64,000 nt of DNA from Bathynomus jamesi (lineage: Eukaryota; Arthropoda; Malacostraca; Isopoda; Cirolanidae): contig JAJOZX010005510.1 of the NCBI GenBank assembly GCA_023014485.1, positions 166,001 through 230,000 on the forward strand. The letters are read 5' to 3'. Shown piece by piece: positions 42,801 to 52,552 of this stretch. The position numbers were made by a program, and so were the translations under genes. Positions within the stretch are counted from its first letter, which is position 1. Each line of letters starts with the position of its first letter. Below the pieces are notes generated by a model. The model worked only from the letters and a program-made list of their open reading frames with translations. It made no database searches and had not been told where the DNA came from.

Positions 42801-43721
42801 GCCAGGAAAGTGAATTCGAATGTGTCAAAAGTAATAAAATTCAATCGGGATTGTAGATTTTACGTAATTAAATCAGTTGCACGTATTAAGGTAATTAAAA
42901 AGAAAACGCACTTAAAAGAACTTTAAATTAATTAAAGTAAATTAAGCGGTATTGAAAACTGAATTTAGACTCAGAATTAAATTCGACTAATAACATTCAT
43001 AGCGATATATTAACAGTATCTCACCATTAATATTGACCAGAAGTATCAGTACTGTAATTGAATTTTATTTGACGAGTTGACGGGGCATACCCGGGCATAG
43101 GTAATAACGAGTTTTAGTGGAATTCATGGTGAGGTTACAGTTATGTAATTAGTAATATTGAAATGGTGTAACAGAATTATTAGAAGGGGAAAAAAATGGC
43201 ATTCTGGTATAGTGTGTCAAAATTGGCTGTAATTTTGGTTGATACCTTAACAAATGGTATAATAACAATTTAATGACAATTACTCAAGATTAATTGAATA
43301 AAAAAAAATCAAGAATAAAAAGTTGAAAATAGAACTCAATTATGAACTAAACATGTGGTTATAGGTTCCATATAATTAAGAATAAATTAAGAATAAAAAC
43401 GAAAAACAACTTAACCTAAATTTAGGGCATGTTCGGTCATCCGGGAAATTTCATGAACATACGAAGCAAGATAAATTAGGCGCATGGTTAGGTTGTCATG
43501 CGATCGGGCATGTTGGTCATACGGTTAAAGGGATTTGCAACATGCCGGGAAGCAGTGGACTGACCATGCGAGCCTAGCTCACTCATGAAGAAGGTGGTGT
43601 ATCGGGATTAAGAAGAATGGCTTTTACTGGTTTCAGAAGAGGGTCCAGGAAGAGCCAAAGGGAAAGATCCGCAAAGTAAGAGGCAAGAAGGGCGAAAACA
43701 TGAATTTGCGGAAGAAAGATG

Positions 43722-45654
43722 CAGGGTTCCCACAGATATTTAAGAAAAAAATTCAGGACTTTTCCAGGACTTTTTTATCACATTTTTTAAAAAATATTCA
43801 TAAAGAATTCATGAATTTATAATTTATATAGATGCAAAATGCAAGAAAATCCTTTCCTTGATTGAAAACGGTTGCTGTTACAGATCTTATCTTCCTCCAT
43901 ACTTCAAATAGCTTGCAATTTTTGGTCTCTCCGGCCACCCCAGTTCTGGTAAAGGAATATAGATTATGTTCGTCGCTGATTGATGAATAAAAATAAATAA
44001 AATAGCAATTAAATGAATATGTAATCACAAATTAAAAGTATATAGCAAAATGGTTATATACCTTATTAACATTAATAATTGCACATACATAGGTGAGCAC
44101 ACAAAATCCCTTATTTTTACCAAATCATACATTGGTGAGCACACCAAAATCCCTTATTTTTACCAAATACCTGTTAAAATAAAATTGCATATATTGTAAT
44201 AAAAATAAAATTGCACACACCGAAATAAAAATAAAATTGCACATACTGTACACAAGGTAATTACCTATGTAAAGTCGTTATTATTAACCAGATTTCTTAT
44301 TTCAGCAATTTGTTTCGACTTTTTTCTAAAAAAATTGATAAGTGCAGTTATTTTTAGTTTGTGACACGTTATTGTGAATTATTCTTCATATTCTAAAATT
44401 TCTTTTATTTTCTTTTTGGCACACTGTAGGTTCAACACGAATCACTGATTATTCTGGTTTTCTTTTCGGGATTGAATTTTTCTCCAATTTCTTTTGCTTC
44501 TTTTTTCTTGTCTGATGCTTTCAATCTTAAAGCATTTGATGATGAAAGCAATGTGAAATCGTCTTTTATTTCCGCCTTCTTAGCGAGTTGATCAGCTTCC
44601 TTCTCCAAGTCATGTGCAGTTTGTTTGATCTTCTTTTCTTTACTGCACAGTTCATTAATTTCAGCTAGATCAGCTTTTCTCTTTTTCTCTTTATTAGTTT
44701 CATTTTCTATTCCTTTATTGTCTTCTAAATAAACACCATACCTCTTCCTGGCAAACATAATATGACGCTTCATGGATTGAGTTAACTTAATATCATAAAG
44801 AGGACACTTCCAATTTGATACGACATCATAAACCATCCTCAAGGCTACAAGATTTTTCTTGGAGGTTTTCCACCAGTACAGATTTGTCTACAGAGTAGCC
44901 CCTCTCTACTGAAGCTTGTCCATACGATAAGCAGCATATCATTTTAAAAATACTAAGCAAATTTCTATATTTAGCATCGCTCATATATTGAAACATAAAA
45001 GTATTAAGTCTGTCCAAATTAGGACGAAAACTTCGAAATGATCCAATTTCTTATTCTTGTTTCAATTACATTAATAATATGAAAAATTTTAATATTTTTT
45101 GCTTCAATTTTAGTACTTTAATCTTACTAGCTATATAGGTATTCAAGATTAGGTACCTACTTATCCATGTAGACAAAATAAAAGCTCAGTTAGGCACATA
45201 GCAAATACCTGTAAAAAAATAACAATAACATACTGTACATATATTAAAAGGAAGAAACCACAGTTACTAAAGCTTACATTTTTTAACAAGACTACTTTCT
45301 TTGGCTAATCGGCCAATTCATCAGTTGATTATAAAACTGAGTTGGTCAATTAAAAAAAGAAACTAGTCTTGTTAAAAAGTACAAGCTTCAGTAACTGTGG
45401 TTTCTTCCTTATACTATCCGTGAATTTCTTAGAAAACACATACATACATACATATAATATTGGAGTACACAGGTGTACCTAAATATACTAAAAAAAAATT
45501 TTGACACGTATCGAACTGTGTTTGGTTTTAATTTTGAGCTATGTTAACTTTAAGCACCAAGTTTGTAATTTCTCAAAAAAAAATTCAGGACTTTTCCAGG
45601 ACACTCTAATTTATAACAATTTTTAAGGACTTTCCCAGGACTGTGGGAACCCTG
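43722..45654 (-). mobile_element. hAT-type element, 1,933 bp, nested in LTR retrotransposon
   Basis: Ends CAGGGTTCCCACAG and CTGTGGGAACCCTG, with TTCAGGACTTTTCCAGGAC repeats inside both. AAGATG is repeated at 43716-43721 and 45655-45660 (6 bp; an 8-bp reading has mismatches). The C-terminal transposase remnant is on the minus strand. A ~50-bp inverted pair at 45265-45405 (AAGCTTACATTTTTTAACAA and reverse) lies inside. Confidence 0.85.
44432..45017 (-). pseudogene. hAT-like transposase C-terminal part with Lys-rich tail
   Basis: The minus strand reads FMFQYMSDAKYRNLLSIFKM, then CCLSYGQASVERGYSVDKSV, LVENLQEKS, and in a second frame LRMVYDVVSNWKCPLYDIKL. GQA.VERG.S..K...ENL is the hAT dimerisation signature of a divergent group. 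A Lys/Glu-rich coiled-coil-like tail of ~90 residues follows to 44432. One frameshift near 44835. The N-terminal and catalytic parts are gone. Confidence 0.75.
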
Positions 45655-45777
45655 AAGATGAGAATGATCGATGGAACGATCATATTATAGTGGTGAGGAA
45701 TATTCCGCGCTTGCCCTTCCGCACGTACAACTTCCGACGATGGAATAGGCTCGGGTTCGCTCCCGGCACCTGCGGGT

Positions 45778-46572
45778 TTAGCCTCGGAAATGGGTGGAAA
45801 AATCCTCTACCTTTGAAAACAGAATCAAGTCATCTTCCTTAAACAGGGATTCAAGCGAAATGACCAAATCCGAACTCAAAGGAGATGAGTCTTCAAATTT
45901 ATTTGGAATAGCCGAAACACTGGGAACTTCAAGTCCCGGCCTAACTGTAACTGAAGGGAGTGACTCGCTCTCGATGGAGTCACAGGGGTCTACTGTGAAG
46001 ACATTCGAGTCTTCATACTCAAAATTACCAAACGTATGTTGGCTTTCTAGTTCCTCGTTCGTCGGAACTGGAACGGAACAATTGACAATTGATGAAGAAT
46101 CTTCCCCATCTAGTAGCAGTTCCTTTTTATTTTGAACTGGTTCCAGGGAGTCCGTCGGGCTCTCTGAAACGAGTCTTTCACCCTCAGCTGAAAAGACCGA
46201 AGAATAGGGGTGACAAACATACTTGAAAGGTGGGTTCTCTCCTCGAATTAGGCCTGCTTCTCTATCGGCCACATAAAAATCGTGCATAATAAAGAAATTC
46301 ATCCCCAGGAGTAAATCTCCATCCCAGTATACTCCAGATACGACCACAAATGGGGTCAGATAAAGGACTGAATCAAACTCAATAGGAAGATTAATTTCTC
46401 CGGTACTGTATTCTTCCCAACCATCATCAATGCAGGTCAAACGAGAATGCAAATCGAATTTTCCCGTAGCCATCTTGAGTAACTTCTTGTATACGTGTTG
46501 TTTAATGTAATTCGCCTGACAGCAGTCTTCAACAAGAGCCAAAACTGCTTGGTTGTTGACAGAAGTTTTCAT
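45778..46572 (-). pseudogene. Retropepsin-like protease and linker of LTR element
   Basis: Minus strand KTSVNNQAVLALVEDCCQAN, where a DTG/DSG triad is expected after ALV, so the active-site motif is lost or unusual. Then DLLLGMNFFIMHDFYV, matching the ILGMDFL signature of retropepsins. A ~150-residue acidic Ser/Glu/Pro-rich linker follows to the stop at 45778. Reverse transcriptase should come next but is absent, so pol has been deleted from this copy. Confidence 0.7.
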
Positions 46573-46838
46573 GAAAATTTATGAGCTCTTGTCATTCTCT
46601 ACAGAAACAACATTAATGGGAGATGCGTTTTCACGCAACACTGAAGGATAGTGACATGACTCATGAACAAGGGAATGAAAGAAAATCCATAACTGGCGTG
46701 TTCCGCTATCTTTTATACTTTTAACGTCAACTAACCATTTGACAGATCCCTGCCGGTCACAATACTCTGTGATTTCATGCAGACCTTTATATATATCATA
46801 CCAATAGCGTTTAAATTCTACCCAAGAGAAATGATATA

Positions 46839-47120
46839 CTAGTCCATTTGACCAATTAATAAGAAAAGTACAGACGCGCGCAGCGTCACCGGAATTTGGG
46901 TCACAAGTATCAAAAGCAAAACCGATTTGATCGGCATCTGAAGCCTGACAACCCCTAAACGAATCGTCAATTTTACCGAACCACTCCTTAAGGCGGGTTC
47001 TACAAATTTATTATTGACGCGACCACGAAAATGAGGGACATCAATTGTACGTTTCAACATTGAAGAGGGAGTTACTAGATTAACATTAGTGTATTTCACG
47101 AGGGGTAATGGTTTGGACAT
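46839..47120 (-). pseudogene. Gag-like start of LTR element polyprotein
   Basis: Starts ATG at 47120. Reads MSKPLPLVKYTNVNLVTPSS, then VPHFRGRVNNKFVEPAL before a likely frameshift (the later VRLQMPIKSV looks out of frame). A continuing frame shows FSWVEFKRYWYDIYKGLHEI and VHESCHYPSV up to the protease. I recognise no zinc knuckle. It is called gag-like from its position before the protease. Confidence 0.5.
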
Positions 47121-47129
47121 CGTTAATCA

Positions 47130-48040
47130 TAACACGTGTCGTTGTCACGAAAGTGTGTGTGAAACAAAAATAACCATGTAAGAGACAAGAACTGAGAAAA
47201 AAAATTGAACAAATTCTAAATATTTTGAATAAAATTTAAAAAAATGAGAACAACAATGAAACAATTTTTTTTTATATAGTTATGAGATAACGTAGAACAA
47301 AAAATGAGCGACTCTGCGTTAAATCCATAAGCAGCGATCGACGAGTAATTTTTTAATCTCCCAACACCGAAGTCTCGTTGGCAAGGGTCGAAAATCGGTC
47401 AGACGAGCTCAAAATCACACTAGAAAAAAGGGTTACAGTATAACAACAATAAACATAAATTTTCACTAAAATTAATGAAAAAAGTTTAAGTTGAAAAAAA
47501 ATAAAATAAATAAAAAAAAAAACCTAACCGGATACTATTAAATAAAAATGTGAGTTATGGATTTATATATCAGTATTATGACTGATCGCATCCATTTCCC
47601 ACAACAAAGTCTAAAATGATATTAATTAATATCCTAATCTAAAAATGCAGATAATTTTATAAAAAGAATTTAAAATTCAAGTTTATAATTTGTTGGGAAA
47701 AATAAATACGTGAATATGGAATCAATGACTGAACGTCTAATTAGTACTGTATTACGTATTACACTATCGAACAGTTAATTAAAATCAATTAATTAAGAAA
47801 ATGATTGTTTAAAGTCACTTCACTGGTTCACACTTAAAAGGGGAAAAAAATAAAAGTTAATTAAAATTACTAAAATTAATTAAAGAAAATGATAATTAAG
47901 AAAATTATTTTTTAAAAGTAGTAGTTAATAATTAAAACTCAATCACATAAACGGGGAGGAACGTTTTGGGCGAGGTGACTGAGGAAGTCAGCTGATGCCT
48001 CCTCTAGACTCTGAAGGTCAGCCCTGAGTTTGTGCCGCTA
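47130..48040. other. LTR element leader, no recognised gene
   Basis: AT-rich and rich in AATTAA. It lies between the primer-binding site region and the gag-like start on the minus strand, so it would be the untranslated leader. No motif seen. Confidence 0.4.
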
Positions 48041-48470
48041 GTTGAGCAGACAAGAGAGAGGGGTGACGTCATCTATAACCGGGACATCATCCAAGAGGGA
48101 GATGAAACACAACGTTGAAGATCTTCGACGGGAACACGGTCGAACGGTTGAGTGGAGAAAAATACGAACAATAATTCAAAAGTTGATTGAAGATTACAAA
48201 TCGAAGAGAAGTTCTTCAAGGGAAATTTTTGTAGTAAATTTATATGGTTGATTGTAGAGAGAATTACAAGGAAGACATTTCCAAGTAAACGAAAGTTGAT
48301 TGAAGGTCAACGATGAGTTGAATCAAAATGAGGTTGCAGATGGTGGGGGTTCAAGTTGAAGAGGTTGAAGTCGACGTCGAAGAAGTGAATAAATAAATTC
48401 CATGAAGTGTTTAAAATTTTTTTCAAAGTAGGGACACCCATTGACGAACGACGGTTTTAGTGGTGGGAGA

Positions 48471-48597
48471 CTAAAATGTCTCGGTCTCGGTGGAAAACTA
48501 AAATGTCTCGGTGCAAAACTAAAATGTCTCGGTGCAAAACTAAAATGTCTCGGTGCAAAACTAAAATGTCTCGGTGCAAAACTAAAATGTCTCGGTG
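48471..48597. repeat. 21-bp minisatellite next to the primer-binding site
   Basis: About six units AAAACTAAAATGTCTCGGTGC. Each contains TCTCGGTG, the same eight bases as the distal half of the primer-binding site, which forms the last, complete unit. The resulting repetitive open frames on both strands are not genes. Confidence 0.93.
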
Positions 48598-48606
48598 GGA
48601 CCTCCA
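48590..48606 (-). promoter_or_regulatory. Primer-binding site for tRNA-Gln
   Basis: The minus strand reads TGGAGGTCCCACCGAGA two bases after the LTR end CGCGACA. This is the complement of TCTCGGTGGGACCTCCA, which I recall as the 3' end (with CCA) of animal tRNA-Gln. It fixes the orientation of the element and the LTR boundary. Confidence 0.85.
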
Positions 48607-48608
48607 AA

Positions 48609-49180
48609 TGTCGCGTGTGTGTGCGGGCCACTGCCCGCTGGCGACTTTTAGGATAAATGCACTTTGGACAATCCAACGAGGGTGGTCCTTGTTGGTTAAG
48701 CTCGACGTTAGCCGTAGAGCATCCGAGTAACAATACCAAGTTTTTTCCGAAGGGGTGAATGGAAACACTTCACTTCTAAATTGGAGTTTTCGTTCACTCA
48801 TATAATTTTTATTACACAAAGTATATACAAAACGAGGCACTGATAATCAGAAGTTTACAGGGGGAGAGGTTTTACCTCTTGCAACAACAGCTCAAGCAGG
48901 AATTTAAAGTGAGGAGGCTCGACCTCCTCGGGCAAAAGCTATGGCGGGAATTTTTAACAGGTCAACTGGTGACGAAGATAGGAATTTAAAATGAGGAGGT
49001 TCGACCTCTTGGTCTAAGCCTCAGGCAGGAATCTAAAGGGAGAGAGGTGCCACCTCTTGTAACAATAGCCCAGGCAGGAATTTAAAGGGAGGAGGCTCGT
49101 CCTCCGCGAGTAAGGGGTAAGGCAGGAATTGAAAGCGAGGAGGCTTGTCTTCCTCGAGTAAGGGTTACGGCAGGAATGAT
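48609..49180 (-). repeat. LTR copy at the right (5' LTR on minus strand)
   Basis: Same start and unique part as 42142. The hairpin array has fewer units and a different order, and is followed by a 93-bp TTAA MITE. On the minus strand the LTR terminus CGCGACA is followed by the primer-binding site. Confidence 0.85.
48850..49180. repeat. Array of short hairpin units, seven units
   Basis: Second copy of the array. The first four units match those at 42380. Later units correspond to others in a changed order (types AGAGGTGCCACCTCT, GGAGG...CCTCC, GAGGAGGCTTGTCTTCCTC). It ends at the inserted MITE. Confidence 0.85.
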
Positions 49181-49184
49181 TTAA

Positions 49185-49277
49185 CCCTTTACTGCCCAAA
49201 AGGACAAATTTGTAACCTTTCAAATACACGACACGCATTCATAACTTAACCCTACAAAATATTTGGGCAGTAAAGGG
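49185..49277. mobile_element. 93-bp TTAA MITE with perfect 20-bp ends
   Basis: TTAA at 49181-49184 and 49278-49281. Ends CCCTTTACTGCCCAAA and TTTGGGCAGTAAAGGG are perfect inverted repeats. The interior matches 14632-14717 in reverse orientation. Confidence 0.93.
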
Positions 49278-49281
49278 TTAA

Positions 49282-50660
49282 TTTACAAGACAAGGAATAA
49301 ATAAGTCTAAATTTTGGAGGAGTGCAGTTGAAAGTTAAGCTCCCACTTTAACTGGAGAGCTAAAGAATTCTGACGTTAAGCATAATTTAAGCACACAACG
49401 AAATTTAGAAAGATAAAAAAATTAACAAAAAGTACTAATTTTTGGTAAAGTATACACTTTTGGATGGCGACATAATGTCGGGGTGCCGACATGTATCGAG
49501 TACATTAAGTACATTAATTACATCATATTAAATTATTACCGTTAATTACAATTTTAGCAAATTGGTAATTGACATATCTGATACTGAAGTAATCTAAATA
49601 GGTGATACAATTTATATAATGAAAGAGAGTTCTCCGTTGTTCTATAATCAAAAGGGGATTAACAACAATGTTATATATTTATAGTTAACAATAATTACGC
49701 CAAATTGTCAAATATTATTAGAAGAATGGGTGGTTCTCATAGTTTGAAAGCCTAAAAGCCAGCGATGATGAAAACGGAGGAAAAATACAGTGTACTTTCC
49801 ATGGGAAGTACACGGACATTTATGATAAAACACATAAGTAACATAGAATTTGAATGACAATTAGGTAGAAACAGTAAGTACAAGTAATGAGAACGTGGAT
49901 AACTATATGACGTAAGCAGATAACGAGCCAGTGGCCTGGCATGGAAACAATACAGTATATTATAATAACATAACATAACATCTTAACGTTATAAATTGGT
50001 AGTAGAAGCAAAAGAGAAGAGTTCGGATTGAGAGGCTCGCTTTTGGCGACGTCATCGGAATTCGAACATTCATATCAGCATTAACGAATATCTTGCGAGG
50101 TGAAATAATTAAAAGAAAAAGTAAAAAGAATACATGTGGACGTATTTACATGTACGTAATCATCATCATCATGGGACATGTACGATCGCACAAAGTATTG
50201 TACACATATCGGTTGCCACACAATAAGTTGTGTGCGTAATATAGACACGAGTAAACATGGACTGATAGGTTGATAGGGCATAAGTAGACAATAGGTAGAT
50301 GAATGAATAAATAATAGAATTAATAAAGGATAGCGGTCAAGAAAGAACATGGATGTATGAATGAGTATGGTCGAATAATATTTATATTGCATAACACCAG
50401 ACAGGACACAACATATAAATAATGACTTATAGAGAGTGAAGTTTTTACTATTATTAAAGAATTTACCATACATTGAATACGAAAGATATCCACATACTAA
50501 ACACGTGATTCAGTATTCAAGGTATGGAAAACGTGAAGGAAATTAAGTTACTTTATGACGTCATAGTTATTTACTTTGTACGTACAGTATAAGTCATTAT
50601 TGGGAGAAATTAAAGGAGACGAATTAGAGAGACACAGTTAAGGGGCATTCGCTTCTCACA
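49282..50660. other. Stretch without recognised gene, possible U3 of the LTR
   Basis: Lies between the hairpin-array LTR part and the resumption of the LINE. If the right LTR is full length this would be its U3, yet the left copy has no matching sequence. It holds only short open frames. Confidence 0.35.
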
Positions 50661-50702
50661 GCGAACTTCTAATGGCACAAACATACATGGATACTGCTCA
50701 AC

Positions 50703-51315
50703 CATAGAACACCACCAATAGAACACCTGCACATAGAAACAAAAATACTGAAAGTAAGGGAACATTTAGATATGAGGTGAACACAATTCATGGCAGCAGC
50801 GATAACTAACCCACAACACCCTTGCCACTACATGTACAATCATGCACCAACACCTCGCACCATTAAGGTAACACCAGAGACACATTATAACCAAATATTC
50901 CATTCCATACTACGCCCGACAGACATCACACAGTACAGAAAACACACACACACAAACCTAACCCACAAAGCACTGACACGACTCAGTCCGAATGCGGTCC
51001 TAGGTGCGAAGCCGCCACCCATTGACAGGTCAGATCGGATTGAATTAACTTAGCACGATTCCGATGTGGACATCACCCCAACTTATAGACCTATAAACAC
51101 AGACTAGGCAACTCAACAGACGACACCTGCCACTTGTGCCAGGACACACCACAAACAACTAAACACATTATGACAGATGTACCACTCTAGCACAACATAG
51201 AACACAACACAACATCACTAGTGCGCTGAACCTCTGGTCCACTCCGGAGAGGGTGATCGGTTACCTGCGTGCCGCCGGCTTGCTCGATCAGGGTGGGCTA
51301 ATCGGCTAACCAACA
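50703..51315 (+). pseudogene. LINE C-terminal part after the LTR insertion
   Basis: HRTPPIEHLHIETKILKV, then ALTRLSPNAVLGAKPPPIDR, LARFRCGHHPNL, YKHRLGNSTDDTCHLCQDTP and TTKHIMTDC. The LARFR.GH...Y..R.......C..C....T..H....C pattern is the C-terminal zinc knuckle of Jockey-type LINEs. It ends LWSTPERVIGYLRAAGLLDQ then a stop. Frameshifts are present. The 3' end is (CAA)n at 51311-51326. Confidence 0.85.
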
Positions 51316-51344
51316 ACAACAACAACTAGGTTAGGTTGGTTACT

Positions 51345-51553
51345 TTTGCCGTGAATATTACTGATAACGAAAATAGGTTTTTCTGGTGTATTTAATGCTG
51401 TTTCAATTGATTTTGGCCTTTTTAGCCCACAATTTCCCTGTTCTTCAAAGTCTTGTGGGGAGGGGGGGGGGTATCTCCATAACGGAGCATTTGCGTCAAA
51501 AATGAAGGTCAGATTCAATTGAAACAGCATGAAATTACATCATAAAAACCTAT
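51345..51553. repeat. Palindrome with AACGAAAATAGG / CCTATTTTCG ends
   Basis: Arms AACGAAAATAGGTTTTTCTG ... AATGCTGTTTCAATTG and back, with a G-rich loop near 51460. Half-arm order GTCAAAAATGAAGGTCAGAT, TTGAAACAGCATG again follows the local palindrome plan. Confidence 0.85.
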
Positions 51554-51555
51554 TT

Positions 51556-52010
51556 TCGCCACCAGTTTGGGTGGATGTGTTCTACCGAATCTTTCCCTTT
51601 TTGCTTTCGGTGCGCCGGCTAGGCTTATGCTCAACCTCACTACATCTTACATTAGTATTTCCTGTATTAGACTCGGTTTCTGGTCTCACTGTTACACTTG
51701 TCTCACTAGCTACACTATCAGTCATAGGGTCAACTGACTTAGGCCCACTAGACTCTGAGCTAGCACCTTTCGGTTAAGTATTACTTTCACGGCTCCACGA
51801 AAATCAACTTTTTAGTTATAAAAGTCATGTATTTATATAGATATAGAATAAGTAAAAAACCCTGCTATCTCTAATTTTTTTTTTAATATCTCCAAAATTT
51901 TTTAATTAATATTTTTAATAAGAACTACTATGTGCCATTCCGCCGCATGATTGCCTATAAAATGTGGCAATGAGGTGGAAATGCGTCAGTTTGGAGTGTA
52001 ACGTTGTTGA
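51556..52010. other. Stretch without recognised gene
   Basis: Plus-strand open frame 51529-51777 is rich in Leu/Ser/Thr but shows no motif. The rest is AT-rich. Confidence 0.35.
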
Positions 52011-52320
52011 TGATGGATGTGTGCACTGGATGTTCAGTCAGTGAGCTTAAACTAGTTACAGAGGATTGTGTTAAATTTAGCCAGTCACAAACTGCTACTG
52101 TTTATGAAAAAGTGCTCTAATTGTGGGGAAAGTGTGTTCCTTTGATAAAAATACTCAGTTCTTTCGCTGCCAAAAGCGTCGGTCAAATGGTAAAAAGTGC
52201 AACTTTAAATTATTCCTAACGAAGAATACGTTTTTGAAGGATCCCGGCAGATCTGTAAAAGTAACAGAAAAAAATCAAGAATTATCACCAAATAATACAG
52301 AAAAAACAATAATTATCACC

Positions 52321-52543
52321 CGGCTAGGTCAATTGAATACCAGATTAGGTCAACTGAATTCCTGGTTAGGTCAACTGAATGCCTGGTTAGGTCAACTGTA
52401 CGCCCTTGACGATTGGTTAGGTTAAGTCATGATATTTTCGTTGGTTAACGAAAATATCACGACTTAATCTAACCAATCATCAAGGGCGTACAGTTGACCT
52501 AACCAGCCATTCAATTGACCTAACTGGGCATTCAATTAACCTT
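52321..52543. repeat. Inverted minisatellite arms
   Basis: Left: about four units GGTTAGGTCAACTGAATGCC; right: about three units in reverse. Between them AACGAAAATATCACGACTTA and its reverse form the palindrome core. Same modules as 17640-17800 and 40448-40690. Confidence 0.9.
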
Positions 52544-52552
52544 AGTTATTTA

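Larger units (their letters stand above)
42142..50700 (-). mobile_element. LTR retrotransposon, minus strand, pol-deleted; outer right limit uncertain
   Basis: Direct repeats start at 42142 and 48609 with TGTCGCG. On the minus strand the right repeat ends CGCGACA, then two bases, then an 17-base primer-binding site matching tRNA-Gln. Gag- and protease-like coding lies at 45778-47120. RT, RNase H and integrase are absent. The left end abuts the LINE exactly. The LINE resumes at ~50700, but I could not find the expected 4-6-bp target duplication, so the right limit is approximate. Confidence 0.75.
40780..51323 (+). mobile_element. 5'-truncated Jockey-type LINE, split by LTR element and MITE
   Basis: The target duplication AACTAGGTTAGGTTG, 15 bp, lies at 40765-40779 and 51324-51338. 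The LINE starts inside the RT domain and ends in (CAA)n. Coding pieces are 40780-40971, 41174-42141 and ~50703-51315. The pieces between are a 202-bp hAT MITE and an LTR retrotransposon of ~8.5 kb. Confidence 0.93.

Noticed and set aside
45794..46135. Plus-strand 113-codon open frame rich in Ser/Glu
   Set aside because: Shadow of the acidic linker of the minus-strand protease frame.
48323..48840. Open frames with repeats such as KLKCLGA and RHFSFAP
   Set aside because: Product of the 21-bp minisatellite near the primer-binding site; open on both strands.
50790..51053. Independent 87-codon gene
   Set aside because: It is the continuation of the Jockey-type LINE after the LTR insertion.
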